Below are positions 17,301 to 24,999 of a stretch of 64,000 bases of DNA, one piece after another (the first letter of the stretch is position 1; every line of letters starts with the position of its first letter). Location of the stretch: positions 366,792 through 430,791 of the forward strand of contig DASVPO010000033.1 in NCBI GenBank assembly GCA_036382855.1, read 5' to 3'. The notes under the pieces were generated by a model. That model was not told the origin of the DNA, did not search any database, and worked only from the letters and a program-made list of their open reading frames with translations. The stretch comes from DASVTR01 sp036382855 (GTDB lineage: Bacteria; Acidobacteriota; Blastocatellia; Pyrinomonadales; Pyrinomonadaceae). The translations under genes were made by a program, and so were the position numbers.

Positions 17301-17924
17301 GAGCGTGAATTCGGCAACGCTTAGAGCCTGCGCGCTCTTTCCCTGCTCAAGCAGGAGTCTTGCTTTCTGAGAGAGTTGCTTTGCCAGTTCGTTTGTGACC
17401 AGACTCTTCTTTTCGTCGAGCAGTCGCTTGCGCGCCTCAGTTGTCTGCGCGGCGATTAATTCGGTTGCCAAGTCTTCCTCGCTCGGAAAGTATCTCCAAA
17501 TCTTCCAAGCCTCTCCCTCTTTTGTCATCTGCAACGTACGGTTGAGATGGCCCAAGCCTTCGGCGGGCCGGGCAGTCTTGCTGTTTATAGCGCTCACATC
17601 AACCGTTAGCTGCACGCTCGTCTTTTCATCCGTGGCGGCGACCGTTGCAAGGAAGACCAGATTCTTGACTTCTATATTCTCGTAGTTGGCAAACGTTTGC
17701 TGGAAGCTGCGCTTGCTGCTTGCGTAATCGGGAGACTTCTCGCTCCACAGAGACATCAGGCCGTCTAAGTCTTCCTTCTGATAGGCTGCAAAGAATTTTT
17801 CGGTCAGGCTGCGAGCAAACGCTGGCGACTCTGTTTGCTGTGCGGCGAGCGGCGTCCAACTACCGATGCCGATAAAGATACACAGCAACCAGAGCTTGCC
17901 GGGCCGATGTCTTCTGTGTCTCAT
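14349..17924 (-). CDS. Secreted NTF2-TPR-CHAT protease-like protein 2
   Basis: From ATG 17924 (GGAGG 9 nt upstream; a longer frame runs to 18035) the protein is 1191 aa. A signal peptide (about 1-29, ending TPLAAQQ) precedes an NTF2/SnoaL-like domain (about 35-140). At least ten regular TPR units follow (about 175-680; YxQALEYxQRSLKLxEELxDKxG pattern), then a coiled segment and a C-terminal CHAT domain (about 880-1191). The catalytic His is in HFATHA (about residue 1044) and the Cys in ISACQTARG (about 1090), followed by GEGVIGMTWALFNAGVPSAVVSQWKV. The TPR units are unusually uniform. It faces the sigma/anti-sigma pair convergently. It shares the TPR-CHAT plan with the protein at 6175-9606 but has a different N-terminal domain. 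Confidence 0.87.
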   Translation of the reverse strand: MRHRRHRPGKLWLLCIFIGIGSWTPLAAQQTESPAFARSLTEKFFAAYQKEDLDGLMSLWSEKSPDYASSKRSFQQTFANYENIEVKNLVFLATVAATDEKTSVQLTVDVSAINSKTARPAEGLGHLNRTLQMTKEGEAWKIWRYFPSEEDLATELIAAQTTEARKRLLDEKKSLVTNELAKQLSQKARLLLEQGKSAQALSVAEFTLPIAESLNGSSAVANVLRLMGNIYRTQGDYERAFEYLQKSLKTAEAAANIPDTISALNNLSGLFFFQSKYDLAIEQSMKSLQLAEKTGQTGELFYITSNLSLIYKTKGDYTQALSYVVRSLKEAEAMGDNRLIIYAANTVGTIYQLLGDYTQAQSYYLRSLRLAEESGDKKGISNVVNNLGLLAKAQSDFTQALEYHRRGLQLARELGDKSNIASSLNNIGALYHAQGNYAQALENYQQSLKLKEEIADKAGLPGTLNNIGQIYREQGNYTQALDYLQRSLKLKEELKDKPGIANTLNSIGIVYYSQDNYAQALEYFQKNLQLREEIKDKRGLAGAIANIGLIYDARGEYARALEYYQRGLKIQEELGDRAGVANQLLNVAATHHAAGQFALALETAERASTLASQLGLPQVLWSARNTAGMSHLALNQHDEARRDFLEAIATIEKLREQVAGGEQEQQRYFEDKLSPYYSMIELSVIKKDYAQALAYAERSRGRVLLDVLSNGRVNITKAMTADEILRDRTLVAEVNSLNTQITRLKLQPSPDQARLNELNARLEKARLEYESFQTGLFASHPELKIQRGQTQPLTQEDAAALLHDGKTALLEFVVAENKTYLFVMTRAATQDKGRAASVSLSIYPLTIKNKELAELAGSFSRRVAERDLTIKQPARQLYDLLIKPAERQLQGIKKLCIVPDGPLWNLPFQALLQEEKGYLLEQYAIFYAPSLSVLREMERKGAQLRLAHRPNTSVPAQRRTLTKVSYTSSSPELFALGNPALNGEKTARAKSGLREEPLGPLPEAEKEVKTLGQLYGPGRSRVLIGEQALEATVKAEAGKYQVMHFATHAILDDRNPMYSKIILSNNADDAAEDGLLEAWEIMKLDLNAEMVVISACQTARGRVGAGEGVIGMTWALFNAGVPSAVVSQWKVDSARTTELMVEFHKNLLRHRAGGSAMSKSEALREAALKLLRGPFNHPAYWAGFILIGDDN

Positions 17925-18389
17925 TGAATCATCCTCCACGTTGAAGCGTGTGGCCTGCGAGAGATGGACGCTTCTTCTTATGAAGAAACATCTAGTTAGA
18001 GCCACTGTCCAGTTTTTAGCAAGAAAGGCCGCCAAATAAATTTAATGCGGGATTTTGCTTTGATGTTGATGTTGATGATTAAACCGCAGCAAAGGTTGGC
18101 GACTATATGCACGCCGGAGGGAGGCGAAAGAAATTTTTCGCGGATGGGAATAAAACTCAAATTTCCGCGTCAAGTTATTACAGGCCGCTTTTTACCCGGA
18201 GGAGCTTAAGCTCTAAAAGTCGAATCAAATGTTAGGGCAGGAATTGATGAACCAGTCATCGGGTTAAGCGTGCCAACACTTTACTCGTCATAGCCCACCT
18301 GTCAGACGCGAGCGCAGCGCCTTTCGTTCGTAATGCAAAATGAAGCGCACGCCAGACGGATTCCCTCGCCAAACGAATTCTCTATTTAC
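17925..18389. other. Intergenic region upstream of CHAT gene 2
   Basis: About 465 nt. It contains a perfect 12-bp palindrome GAGCTTAAGCTC at 18202-18213 and three GATGTT units near 18061-18078. A promoter for the CHAT gene is expected here, but no clear -35/-10 pair was recognised. No gene-like frame was seen. Confidence 0.4.
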
Positions 18390-19217
18390 TCAACGCTCAA
18401 GAGCCTGCCTCGTCGCCAAACTTTGTCTCTGAAGATACTTGTTGACGCTGTTTTCGGCGAGCCATTCGCGCCAGTTGATGTGGCCGCGCGGCGTATCGGG
18501 CGTCCTATTCTTTCCGGCTCTTATGGCCGCCGCGAGTGCGCCCGGAAGGGGCAGCCGGATCAGTTTTTTCCTGCGCACTCCCCTGACCTTCATCCACGTT
18601 CCGGCCATCTCTCCGAGCGTTAGTACTTCCGGCCCGCCGAAATCATCGAGCCGCCCGCCGGGGCCTGCCGTGAGTTGGCCCACAAGGCGCGCGGCTACAT
18701 CCCTTTCCGCCACACTCTGAAACTTGAAAGCAACCGGCAATGGCATCAACAAAGGCACGCGCGCAGCCATCGAGATAAGCAGGTCAACGAGCGAGTGAAA
18801 CTGTGTTGCGCGCAGGATGGAATGAGGCACGCCCGAAGATGTTATCAGGGCTTCGGTTTCCAGTTTCCCACGGTAATAGCTGTAGGGAATTTCGTCTATG
18901 CCGACGATGGAGATGTAGAGTAGGTGGCTGATGGAGTTCCGGCGTGCGGCTTCTAGTAGATGACGCGTTCCGTTAACGTCAACGGCTGCTGTCTGGCGCG
19001 GGTCGGACGCGGCATGAATGATGGCATCTGCTCCCGCAACTGCTTCAACGATGCCGCTGCCCGACGCCAGATCGCCCTGCGCCCACTCAAGCTCATTAGC
19101 GGCCGGTTGCGGACGCGGGCGACGGCTCATCACGCGGACGACGTGGCCCGCGTTTACCGCTTCACGCACCAGCGCGCTTCCCAGATTGCCCGTGCCGCCC
19201 GTGATTAAAACTCTCAT
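18390..19217 (-). CDS. NAD(P)-binding NmrA/atypical SDR protein
   Basis: A Rossmann nucleotide-binding motif GGTGNLG (residues 7-13) opens the protein, followed by MSRRPRP after beta-2 (typical of NADP preference) and ADAIIHAA (about 64-71). The YxxxK of classical SDRs is represented by YYRGK (about 114-118). Length (275 aa) and order match atypical, NmrA/YwnB-like or epimerase-like members; substrate unknown. It starts 21 nt after the stop of the small secreted protein gene at 19239, with which it probably forms an operon. Confidence 0.75.
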   Translation of the reverse strand: MRVLITGGTGNLGSALVREAVNAGHVVRVMSRRPRPQPAANELEWAQGDLASGSGIVEAVAGADAIIHAASDPRQTAAVDVNGTRHLLEAARRNSISHLLYISIVGIDEIPYSYYRGKLETEALITSSGVPHSILRATQFHSLVDLLISMAARVPLLMPLPVAFKFQSVAERDVAARLVGQLTAGPGGRLDDFGGPEVLTLGEMAGTWMKVRGVRRKKLIRLPLPGALAAAIRAGKNRTPDTPRGHINWREWLAENSVNKYLQRQSLATRQALER

Positions 19218-19238
19218 CGCCCCGTTTGCCTCAACGTG

Positions 19239-19631
19239 TTAAGGCTTCAGCCGCTTGAAATAGATGGCCTCGAATTTACCAGTCCTGACAAGCAGTTCGC
19301 CCTCTCCGACCATCTCCCAGCCCTCTTCACCAAGCTTCGCTATCGCCTTGTAGACCTGCGCGCCCTGCTGCTCCGAAACCTTCTCCTCTATCTCTACGAT
19401 TTCCACGCCCGTCTCTTTGAAGTAGTTAATCCAGTAAGCGCCGCCTCTGGTCGAACCCGTATAGCCTGCCCTGCTGACAGCACAATACTCCCAACGGGCT
19501 CGACCGGGCGCACCAGCGCTTTCATCGCTTCCCGCTCTGGCGACGGGAATCGTGCGGTTAAACGCGTTGCCGTAAAGAAAGGCGCAGAGCGTTAGTGTGA
19601 GCAGCAAACCTGTGTAGCCAGCCTTTTTCAT
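19239..19631 (-). CDS. Small secreted DUF4177-like protein
   Basis: A 130-residue protein with an N-terminal signal peptide (about 5-32). The mature part reads WEYCAVSR...KAIAKLGEEGWEMVGEGELL...AIYFKRLKP, the pattern of DUF4177-type small domains (W/Y-E-Y start, L-G-E-E-G-W-E centre, YFKR end). The function of that family is not established. It is encoded just upstream of the SDR-like gene and downstream of the subtilase terminator. Confidence 0.6.
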   Translation of the reverse strand: MKKAGYTGLLLTLTLCAFLYGNAFNRTIPVARAGSDESAGAPGRARWEYCAVSRAGYTGSTRGGAYWINYFKETGVEIVEIEEKVSEQQGAQVYKAIAKLGEEGWEMVGEGELLVRTGKFEAIYFKRLKP

Positions 19632-19744
19632 TAAAGTCTCCTTCCCTATTTTCAGCTTCCGTCCCTAACCTCCCGAACACTCCTCCTACTCTTTAACGCG
19701 AAATTCAGGACCGATTTGCATCAGCAAAGCTCCGGCCGGAACAA

Positions 19745-19779
19745 AAAGAGAGCGGAGCCTCTCGGACTCCGCCCTCTTT
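19745..19779 (-). terminator. Intrinsic terminator after the subtilase gene
   Basis: A nearly continuous 13-position stem: AAAGAG (19745-19750) with CTCTTT (19774-19779) and GCGGAG (19752-19757) with CTCCGC (19767-19772), separated by one A-C mismatch, followed by a U-run on the minus strand. It lies 25 nt after the end of the hexapeptide-repeat protease. Confidence 0.75.
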
Positions 19780-19803
19780 CTTAAAGCATCATGCTGGCTT
19801 CCG

Positions 19804-22128
19804 TCAGTCAGACAGGAGAATGCCGTCGCTCATCATAATGCCGTCGCTCAGCAAGATTCCGTCACTCAACAGGATACCATCCGTGAGGATGATGCCATCT
19901 GAGAACAGAATGCCTTCTGTGAGCACGATGCCGTCTCCCATCACAACACCATCCGAGAGAAGGATTCCATCGCCCATGACGACGCCATCGCTCATCACGA
20001 TACCATCACTCATCACGATGCCATCGCTCAGCAGAATGCCGGTGCTGAAGGCAACGCTATCACTCAGCAGGATACCGTCGCTGAGCAGGATTCCATCGCT
20101 CAGCAGAATGCCGTCACCCATCACAACGCCGTCGCCCATGACGACACCATCGCTGAGCAGGATGCCATCACTGAGCAGAATGCCGTCGCTCAACAGTATG
20201 CCGTCGCTAAGCAGGATGCCATCTGTCAGGACAATCCCGTCGCCGGACATGATGCTGTCTGAGAGCAGAATGCCGTCCGTCAGCACGATGCCGTCGCTGA
20301 GCAGGATGCCATCGCTGAGCAAGATACCGTCGCCCATCACAACACCATCGCTCAACAGGATGCCGTCGCTCAGCAGAATGCCATCGCTCATGACGATGCC
20401 GTCACTCATCACAATACCATCGCTCAAAAGGATACCGTCGCTGAGCAGGATGCCGTTTGTCAGGACGGGGCGGTTGGCGAAGATGACGCCGCCGCTATAG
20501 AGAATGCGGCTGCTCGCCTGCACCGTTTCGCCGCCGATGTTAACAGACTGGCTGAGCGAGCCAAGCGTCAAGTTGTTTTTGAAAAGCTTGTCGCCAGCTT
20601 TGAGCTTGTCTGCGTTGGGGACGATGGCGCGTGCCATTTCGACCGCCAGCGGAGCGTTGACCTGGCCCGCTCCCTGGCTGACGAGGCTCTGCGTCTTGCT
20701 GACAAACTGCGACGCCGGTAAAGCCTGCGCTGTGCGCTTGAGCACGGTCTTGGCGAGCAGCGGGGTGAGAGACCTGTTGGCTTCGAGCATCTGCGCGACG
20801 ATGCCGGAGACGACTGGAGCGGCAAACGAAGTGCCGGAATATTTGAAGTAAGCGTTGGGCCGAGCGCCAGCGGAAACTGGGGCGACGATGCGGTCCGCAT
20901 GGTCAACGGCCGAAGTCGGATTATCGAGCGACATCGGCGCGACGAGGCGACGACCGGGCGCAACCACGTCGGGCTTCGCTAAGTGGTCAAACTGCGTAGG
21001 GCCTTTGGAAGAGAAGCTGGCAACGGTGTCGTCGGAGCGGCGGGCCGTGCCGTGCGAATCGGTCGCGCCGACGGTGATGGCGTAGGGGCTGTTGCCGGGG
21101 CTGTTGATAGCACCATAGACGAGGCGATAGATGGGGTCGCCGTTTGCGTCGTAGCCTGTGATCTGTTCGCTGCGGCCGTTGTTGCCTGCCGAGCAGACGA
21201 CGACGATTCCGGCCTGCGTGGCGCGAGCCAGCGCGTTTGAGAGCGGGTCTGTGCGGAAAGACTCGCGGACGGGTGTGCCGAGGCTCATGTTGATGACGCC
21301 TATGTGGTAGCGCTTCTGGTTGGCGATGGCCCAGTTGATGGCGTCGAGGACGGCGCTGGTCGAGCCTGCGCCGTTGTGGTCGAGGGCTTTGAGGTCTATG
21401 AGGTGAGCGCCGGGAGCGATACCAGCGTAGTTTGAGGCGTAGCCCGTTGAGGCCGCGCCGTTGCCCGCTGCGACGCCCGCCACGCCTGTTCCGTGGCCGG
21501 AGCGGTCGCCGTCGCTCAGCAGGATTCCATCGCTCAGCAGGATACCGTCGCTCAAAAGGATACCGTTGGCGCTGGCATTGGCGCTGCCGCCTGTAAAGTT
21601 GACGGCGGCGACGACGCGCGAATGACCGTTCTGCTGAAAGTCGGGATGGTTGGCGCTGATGCCGCTGTCAATGACGGCGATGCCGACGCCCTTGCCCGTG
21701 AAACCGGGAGCGCCCGCGAAGCCCTGCTTGACGAGGTTTGCGCCGACCGTCTCGCCTGTCACGTCCATCTGCGCGCGGACGCGACGGTCGGGTGAGATGT
21801 AAGCGATGTCTTCGCGTGCGGCGAGTTCGGAGAGAGCGTTTGCCGGAACGTCCGCGACCATCACGTCGAGCGCTTCGAGCGACTTCTTACGGCTGCCGCC
21901 TTTGGCGACAACGGCCTGTTCCTGCGCTGCCGTCGAGCGGCCCTTGCTCTGTATGATGACGCGGATTGTGCCGGCGGTGGCTGTTTCGAGTTCCGGCGCG
22001 AGTTTGCGTGCGCGGCGCTGTTGGTTGTTCTGGCTCGGCGCGGCGGGCGCAGCCATGGTTGTGAACGGGGCAAGAGAGGTAGCCAGTAAGGTAAGGGTGA
22101 TTAAGTAAGCGGCGAAGCGGCGCAACAT
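19804..22128 (-). CDS. Secreted S8 subtilase with a long hexapeptide-repeat tail
   Basis: Start ATG 22128 has AAGGAG 8 nt upstream and gives a signal peptide at residue 1 (the open frame extends to 22206). Order: signal peptide (1-27), I9-type propeptide (about 54-118), S8 catalytic domain (about 140-500), a linker, then an unbroken tandem of 36 hexapeptides of consensus ILLSDG to the last residue. The catalytic triad is Asp154 (AVIDSG), His212 (GHGTGVAG) and Ser434 (SGTSFAAP), with oxyanion Asn in SAGNNG. Three more copies (residues 190-207) sit inside the catalytic domain just before the His motif. Synonymous codons vary between units, so the peptide rather than the DNA seems to be under selection. 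The tail is probably a beta-solenoid or adhesive stalk; that is inference. A terminator follows the stop. Confidence 0.9.
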   Translation of the reverse strand: MLRRFAAYLITLTLLATSLAPFTTMAAPAAPSQNNQQRRARKLAPELETATAGTIRVIIQSKGRSTAAQEQAVVAKGGSRKKSLEALDVMVADVPANALSELAAREDIAYISPDRRVRAQMDVTGETVGANLVKQGFAGAPGFTGKGVGIAVIDSGISANHPDFQQNGHSRVVAAVNFTGGSANASANGILLSDGILLSDGILLSDGDRSGHGTGVAGVAAGNGAASTGYASNYAGIAPGAHLIDLKALDHNGAGSTSAVLDAINWAIANQKRYHIGVINMSLGTPVRESFRTDPLSNALARATQAGIVVVCSAGNNGRSEQITGYDANGDPIYRLVYGAINSPGNSPYAITVGATDSHGTARRSDDTVASFSSKGPTQFDHLAKPDVVAPGRRLVAPMSLDNPTSAVDHADRIVAPVSAGARPNAYFKYSGTSFAAPVVSGIVAQMLEANRSLTPLLAKTVLKRTAQALPASQFVSKTQSLVSQGAGQVNAPLAVEMARAIVPNADKLKAGDKLFKNNLTLGSLSQSVNIGGETVQASSRILYSGGVIFANRPVLTNGILLSDGILLSDGIVMSDGIVMSDGILLSDGILLSDGVVMGDGILLSDGILLSDGIVLTDGILLSDSIMSGDGIVLTDGILLSDGILLSDGILLSDGILLSDGVVMGDGVVMGDGILLSDGILLSDGILLSDSVAFSTGILLSDGIVMSDGIVMSDGVVMGDGILLSDGVVMGDGIVLTEGILFSDGIILTDGILLSDGILLSDGIMMSDGILLSD
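19807..20456 (-). repeat. 18-nt coding tandem repeat: 36 ILLSDG-type hexapeptides
   Basis: An uninterrupted run of hexapeptides in the subtilase C-terminus. Variants include IVMSDG, VVMGDG, IVLTDG, IMMSDG, ILFSDG and one VAFSTG. Position 5 is almost always D and position 6 almost always G. Unit length never deviates from six residues. Confidence 0.9.
21507..21570 (-). repeat. Three ILLSDG hexapeptides inserted in the subtilase catalytic domain
   Basis: The same hexapeptide found in the C-terminal tail occurs three times in tandem between the catalytic Asp and His motifs, immediately before DRSGHGTG. Confidence 0.85.
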
Positions 22129-22182
22129 GGTGGTTTCTCCTTCTTTGTTATCAAGTCGAGAATTTGCAGCAGAGCAAGCAAG

Positions 22183-22264
22183 GATGTTTGAAAGGTTCGA
22201 GAGCATCCAGCGGTCTGATTGGGAGCGCCGAACTTGTTTACTTCAACCGAACCTTTCAAACATC
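22183..22264. repeat. Perfect 17-bp inverted repeat upstream of the subtilase
   Basis: GATGTTTGAAAGGTTCG (22183-22199) is the exact reverse complement of 22248-22264. The outer AGAGCA/TGCTCT (22171-22176 / 22265-22270) extends the pairing past a 6-nt bulge. It lies 55-137 nt before the protease ATG, so it could form a hairpin in the 5' leader or be a small mobile palindrome. Confidence 0.7.
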
Positions 22265-22395
22265 TGCTCTCTCCCTCTACAACCCTTGTGCCACTCGCCT
22301 CAGACCACTCCTTTCCACAACTAAACTCACCATCCACACACACTTAGCCTCCCTGCAAACTCCTTGCATCAACACCCGCCGGGAAAGCACCAAAA

Positions 22396-22492
22396 CCGAT
22401 ACTTCGTTCGCACCCACAAAGCATCAAACCCACTTTTCCCCTGCTTTCAGCCCACAAAGCGACGAAACAACCGGGTGCGAACGAAGTATCGG
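22396..22492. repeat. Perfect 20-bp inverted repeat with 57-nt loop
   Basis: The 20 nt at 22396-22415 (starting CCGATACTTCG) are exactly complementary to 22473-22492. The loop carries a direct repeat CCCACAAAGC at 22413-22422 and 22451-22460. It lies about 95 nt downstream of the minus-strand gene ending at 22587, and four T follow the stem, so it may terminate that gene. Confidence 0.7.
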
Positions 22493-22586
22493 CTGTGTGT
22501 AGCTGGTATACGACATTCAGGCTTTGCCCGCCAATGGAAAGTAGAAGGCGAATTGTCGGGCAGACTCAGGAATTGTCGGGCAAGAA

Positions 22587-23873
22587 CTATTGAATCAGGC
22601 CGCGGTCAATGAGGTATCTGCGGCCCGGTTGGGTAAGGATGAATGAATCGGGGTTGGGGTAATTAAAAAAATTCCGAATGTAGCCCTGACCTATCAGTTC
22701 TCCCAAGTGATAGTCAACTAATGTTCTGTGTATCTTCAGCGCATCCTTAATTATTTCGGGGCGCTGCGCGCCATTAGCGATAAGGACGAGAATGTTGTGT
22801 TGGATTGGCTCAAGGTTGGGGAGGCCACTTGGATGGGGAACGGTGGGGTTAGGTTTATCAAGAAATTCTTTGCCTTTGGGAGTGAGGCTGTAAACAGGCA
22901 AAGGCATAACGTCGTAACTGATTCGCACGAAATCTTCTTCTGCTAGTTTTTCTAAGCGGGAAGTGACAAGTGACGGCTTCAGCTTCAAATAACTTGCGAT
23001 TACAAAGTCATAAACATTCTGCTCCTGTGAGTTGTCGAGATAGACAAGGATTTTTACATCTATTTCGTCGGGTTTGAAGGCTGGTGCTTCTTTCGGTGGA
23101 TGGTCAACTAGATACTGCCTACCTCTAGGCGTGAGACTATAAGGACTACGACCATGAATTACATCAAGTCGGTTATAGCGAATATAGCGATATTCTTTCA
23201 ACTTATCCAAGCGATTTTCTATTGTGAGGCGCTCAACATTCAATTTTTGAGGGAGTTCTTCTAGGGGGTAAGGATGAGCGGAATCTTGGATGTATCTCAA
23301 AATCTCTGTAGCTATTTCATCGGGTTCGTAGTCTTCGGAGGCTTGCTGTTTAGGGGTTTCTTCTTCAAGGGGGTGCGGCTTAAGAGTCTTTGTCTGAAGT
23401 TCGGTTTTCTCTTGAGATAGCAGTTTCTTGGCTTCGGCTAGCGTTATGTGGTTTCCGTCATCATCGTAAAGGGGTATGGCTTTATCGCATTTCAAACAAT
23501 GAGGGACAGGCTTAGGCAGGGGAACGCCACCGTCAATTCGATAAATCAATTTATCCCGGCTGAGAATAAGAGGCGATTTACAGTTGGGGCAATAGTAATT
23601 CAGATGGGAGTCCCAAACTACATTGAACCTGAACTGTTCGCCGCGTTGGATGCTTGGCGATTGCTCATTAGCAATTATGGACAGTGGTGGTGATTCAGCC
23701 TTGCGGAGAGCTTTTAGAATTATCAGAAAAATAGCGACGAAAGAAAAGACAACAGCAGCAATGAAGTATTGAGAGGCAAGTTCTTTATGACCAAAGGAAA
23801 GGGCGAATCCAGATGCAGTACCAGCCAAACCCGCGAGGATAATCAAGATGGCGATAGCCGCTTTTATCCACAT
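22587..23873 (-). CDS. Membrane protein with zinc ribbon and winged-helix repeats
   Basis: Function not recognised. Two membrane helices (about 5-25 and 36-56) are followed by a zinc-ribbon-like segment with CPNC (about 95-98) and CLKC (about 126-129), a charged linker, and three winged-helix-like units at about 185-255, 265-335 and 350-425. Each unit has a DEI.ILxYLxx start, a recognition-type helix and a YxLTPxGRxYL or related wing. These units resemble MarR/PadR-type DNA-binding folds, which is unusual on a membrane-anchored protein. It precedes the subtilase gene on the same strand with 458 nt between them that carry two palindromes. Confidence 0.55.
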   Translation of the reverse strand: MWIKAAIAILIILAGLAGTASGFALSFGHKELASQYFIAAVVFSFVAIFLIILKALRKAESPPLSIIANEQSPSIQRGEQFRFNVVWDSHLNYYCPNCKSPLILSRDKLIYRIDGGVPLPKPVPHCLKCDKAIPLYDDDGNHITLAEAKKLLSQEKTELQTKTLKPHPLEEETPKQQASEDYEPDEIATEILRYIQDSAHPYPLEELPQKLNVERLTIENRLDKLKEYRYIRYNRLDVIHGRSPYSLTPRGRQYLVDHPPKEAPAFKPDEIDVKILVYLDNSQEQNVYDFVIASYLKLKPSLVTSRLEKLAEEDFVRISYDVMPLPVYSLTPKGKEFLDKPNPTVPHPSGLPNLEPIQHNILVLIANGAQRPEIIKDALKIHRTLVDYHLGELIGQGYIRNFFNYPNPDSFILTQPGRRYLIDRGLIQ

Positions 23874-24049
23874 TTTCAGCCTGTCGCTTTTAGCTTTTTT
23901 TGTTCGGCATTATTACCGCCTTAGAACTTAGCATGATTAATAGACTCTTACACTTATGCACCTTTAAAATAATACAACGTCAGGTGAAACAATCATAGCT
24001 TTGACTGATTAATCTTATTTTACTTAAGAGTTAACAACCTGCCAAAAAG

Positions 24050-24430
24050 TTAGATAACTCCTTGAGGCGCGGTTAGTCTGCGTGTGATGGCCCTTGATAG
24101 CAGGTTAAGGTTGTCTGCGTTTTTTACAATAATGATGGGTGTGCGTTCTCTATGCGCCAACCCTCTTGTGAAAGACGCCAGCGCTAGTCCCGTCGTATCC
24201 AGCAAGACTTCATCGAAGAGTAGCAGCGAATAGTTGAGCTTATCTATAAAGAGGCGCGCTACACAGGCCGCAGGAGCGCGTACTATCCAGCAATCTTCTA
24301 ACTCATCTTCCAGATAATGCATTAACTGAAGGTTGAGGCCGACGTAGAGGATGCGGTGGGGGCGTGCGGAGAGGCGACGGTATAAGGCTCGGAGATGATA
24401 AGAGGGTTCTTCCTCTGTTATCATGTGCAT
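24050..24430 (-). CDS. Stand-alone receiver-like domain
   Basis: A 126-residue protein with the alternating pattern of a response-regulator receiver: HRILYVGLNLQLMHYL (beta-1/alpha-1), SLLLFDEVLLDTTGLAL with a candidate phospho-acceptor Asp (about 73), and TPIIIVKNADN, whose Lys matches the conserved receiver Lys. The first acidic pair after beta-1 is missing (VGLN instead of VxDD), so metal binding and phosphorylation are doubtful. No output domain is present. It is flanked by AT-rich spacers and faces away from the XRE gene. Confidence 0.5.
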   Translation of the reverse strand: MHMITEEEPSYHLRALYRRLSARPHRILYVGLNLQLMHYLEDELEDCWIVRAPAACVARLFIDKLNYSLLLFDEVLLDTTGLALASFTRGLAHRERTPIIIVKNADNLNLLSRAITRRLTAPQGVI

Positions 24431-24622
24431 GGTTTAGGTGTTGAAAACTAGGCAACGGTCTATGCGCGGCTCAATCCCAAGAGTGGAGTAAATGAGCATC
24501 GCCGTTGAGTTTGAAAGGCTCATACTCACGGCGTCTCCTTTGAGCAGCGATAGTCTATATGCCATTGATTATAGTTGCAAGCTGTTCCGTGCAACTTCTA
24601 GCTCATCGGGAGGCCGCTCCTG

Positions 24623-24901
24623 ATGGGCAACGAACGCTTTCGGCCTCAGCGTTTAGGCGAAAAGTTGCGCGATATTCGGCTGGCGCTCGGTCTTTCTCAA
24701 ACGGAGATGCTTAAACATCTTGGCTTGGACGACAAGCTTTGGTACACACAAGTTTCAAGTTATGAATTGGGAAGGCGCGACCCTCCGTTAATGATTCTCT
24801 TGCAATATGCTCGCGCGGCTGGTGTCAGTACGGATGTCTTGATTGACGATGAACTTGACCTGCCTGCGAAACTCCCGGCCAAGCCGAAGCACTCTCGCTG
24901 A
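24623..24901 (+). CDS. XRE-family helix-turn-helix regulator
   Basis: A 92-residue protein that is almost entirely one Cro/CI-type helix-turn-helix: LGEKLRDIRLALGLSQTEMLKHLGL, then VSSYELGRRDPPLMILLQYARAAGVSTDVLIDDE. It should bind DNA, probably as a dimer; targets unknown. The gene is preceded by a purine-rich GGGAGG-like stretch and followed about 100 nt later by the 21-bp repeat array, whose 13-bp hairpin (25039-25073) could end its transcript. Confidence 0.8.
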   Translation: MGNERFRPQRLGEKLRDIRLALGLSQTEMLKHLGLDDKLWYTQVSSYELGRRDPPLMILLQYARAAGVSTDVLIDDELDLPAKLPAKPKHSR

Positions 24902-24999
24902 GTTTTGGGGTGATTTTTAGATGATTTTTGTGCAAAAGGTGGTATGTTGAGATTTTGTAAGGGTTTAGAGGATTAAAGCGCGTTGGGGCAGGAGTAAAT

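Noticed and set aside
19820..20500. A 226-aa plus-strand frame of repeated MPSLSRI units
   Set aside because: It is the exact antisense of the subtilase hexapeptide repeats; the 18-nt period keeps the opposite strand open. No ribosome site or fold supports it.
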